Positions 12,587-13,081 of a stretch of DNA of 13,081 nucleotides are shown here, in pieces (the stretch's first letter is position 1; every line of letters starts with the position of its first letter). Origin of the DNA: a halophilic archaeon J07HX64 (lineage in GTDB: Archaea > Halobacteriota > Halobacteria > Halobacteriales > Haloarculaceae); contig KE356579.1 of assembly GCA_000416085.1 (NCBI GenBank), forward strand, positions 533,921 through 547,001, given 5' to 3'. The notes below the pieces were generated by a model. The model made no database searches. It saw nothing but the letters and a program-made list of their open reading frames with translations, and had not been told where the DNA came from. The position numbers and the translations under genes were made by a program.

Positions 12587-13081
12587 ATGGATATCCGAGC
12601 GCTCCACCGGGACCTGATCGACCTGCACGGGCGTCCGAGCAAGACCTACAGCGAGGACGGGGTTCGACAGCTTCTCACCACGATTCTCTCTCAGAACGTC
12701 GCGGACGTACAGACCGCGAGGGCCTCGGAGAGCCTTTTCACCACCTACCCCGACTACCACGCGATAGAGAACGCGCCACAGGAGGAACTGGCCGACGTAA
12801 TCTCCGATGTGGGCCTGATGAACCAGAAGTCCCGACGCATCCAGCGCTCACTGGAGCGCATCCGGGCGGAGACCGGCGGCGAGTACACGCTCGCCTTCCT
12901 TGACGATATGAACACAGAGGACGCACAGGACTGGCTGACCGATATAAAAGGGGTCGGGCCGAAGACGGCGAACGTCGTGCTGAACTTCCACTTCGAGAAG
13001 CCAACCTTCGCCGTCGACACGCATATCGAGCGGCTCTCGACCCGGTTCGGCCTGATCGAGGAGTCCACCACCGCCGAGCAG
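12587..13081 (+). CDS. nth: Endonuclease III family DNA glycosylase/AP lyase (partial, 5' part)
   Basis: The first 165 residues of a HhH-GPD base-excision repair enzyme; the gene continues beyond the window. Endonuclease III removes oxidised pyrimidines and cleaves the abasic site. The LLTTILSQNVADVQTARASESLF helices (29-51) match the family, with SQN at the place of the usual SAQT. GLMNQKSRRI (76-85) leads to the helix-hairpin-helix IKGVGPKTANVVL (120-132) with the catalytic lysine K126. The catalytic aspartate is D144 in FAVDTHIERL. The four iron-sulfur cysteines, if present, lie past the right edge and cannot be judged. The open frame was read directly from the ATG with no stop to the window end. 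Confidence 0.9.
   Translation, partial: MDIRALHRDLIDLHGRPSKTYSEDGVRQLLTTILSQNVADVQTARASESLFTTYPDYHAIENAPQEELADVISDVGLMNQKSRRIQRSLERIRAETGGEYTLAFLDDMNTEDAQDWLTDIKGVGPKTANVVLNFHFEKPTFAVDTHIERLSTRFGLIEESTTAEQ

Noticed and set aside
1..13081. CRISPR arrays, tRNA or rRNA genes, insertion sequences, attachment sites
   Set aside because: I saw no regularly spaced direct repeats, no tRNA T-loop/acceptor pattern, no transposase or integrase motifs, and no terminal inverted repeats around any gene.

Overview
The window is a stretch of haloarchaeal chromosome. It has high GC content, very acidic proteins and genes found only in Archaea (RNA polymerase subunit P, ribosomal protein L37Ae, prefoldin beta, KEOPS Pcc1, DUF3194). 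Several genes have a TATA-like box about 25-30 nt before the start codon and no leader, as is usual for leaderless haloarchaeal transcripts. The genus cannot be fixed from the sequence. Most genes look like core chromosome. I see no IS element, integrase, CRISPR array, tRNA or rRNA.

Layout, left to right. Positions 1-128 hold the tail of a possible membrane protein. A tightly packed plus-strand run follows: glutaredoxin/GST-N protein, redoxin-fold protein and Sua5/YrdC (start and stop codons touching or overlapping). Then come leaderless prefoldin beta with DUF3194, and a bifunctional-nuclease (DUF151) protein followed by a HAD hydrolase. Facing them on the minus strand is the operon rpl37ae-rpoP-pcc1, which meets the HAD gene at an AT-rich near-palindrome. 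Further minus-strand genes are truD and a DUF2103 zinc-ribbon protein, then an ABC-2 exporter (ATPase plus permease). Both exporter genes carry a single-base frameshift. Going right on the plus strand are an APC-family permease, a small membrane-anchored DUF7283-like protein, a divergent MutS-family ATPase and the start of an endonuclease III gene that runs off the window.

Functionally, the left two thirds is dominated by translation and RNA biology. Sua5 and the KEOPS subunit Pcc1 both serve tRNA t6A synthesis, TruD makes pseudouridine-13, and RpoP and L37Ae belong to the transcription and translation machinery. The right end pairs two DNA-maintenance genes.

The points most worth a second look are these: an L37Ae in which all four zinc-finger cysteines are replaced; the double frameshift in the ABC exporter; a run of four back-to-back stem-loops after the DUF2103 gene; and two mutually exclusive perfect hairpins between the MutS-like and endonuclease III genes. 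I did not find a clearly new multi-gene defence or mobile system here.
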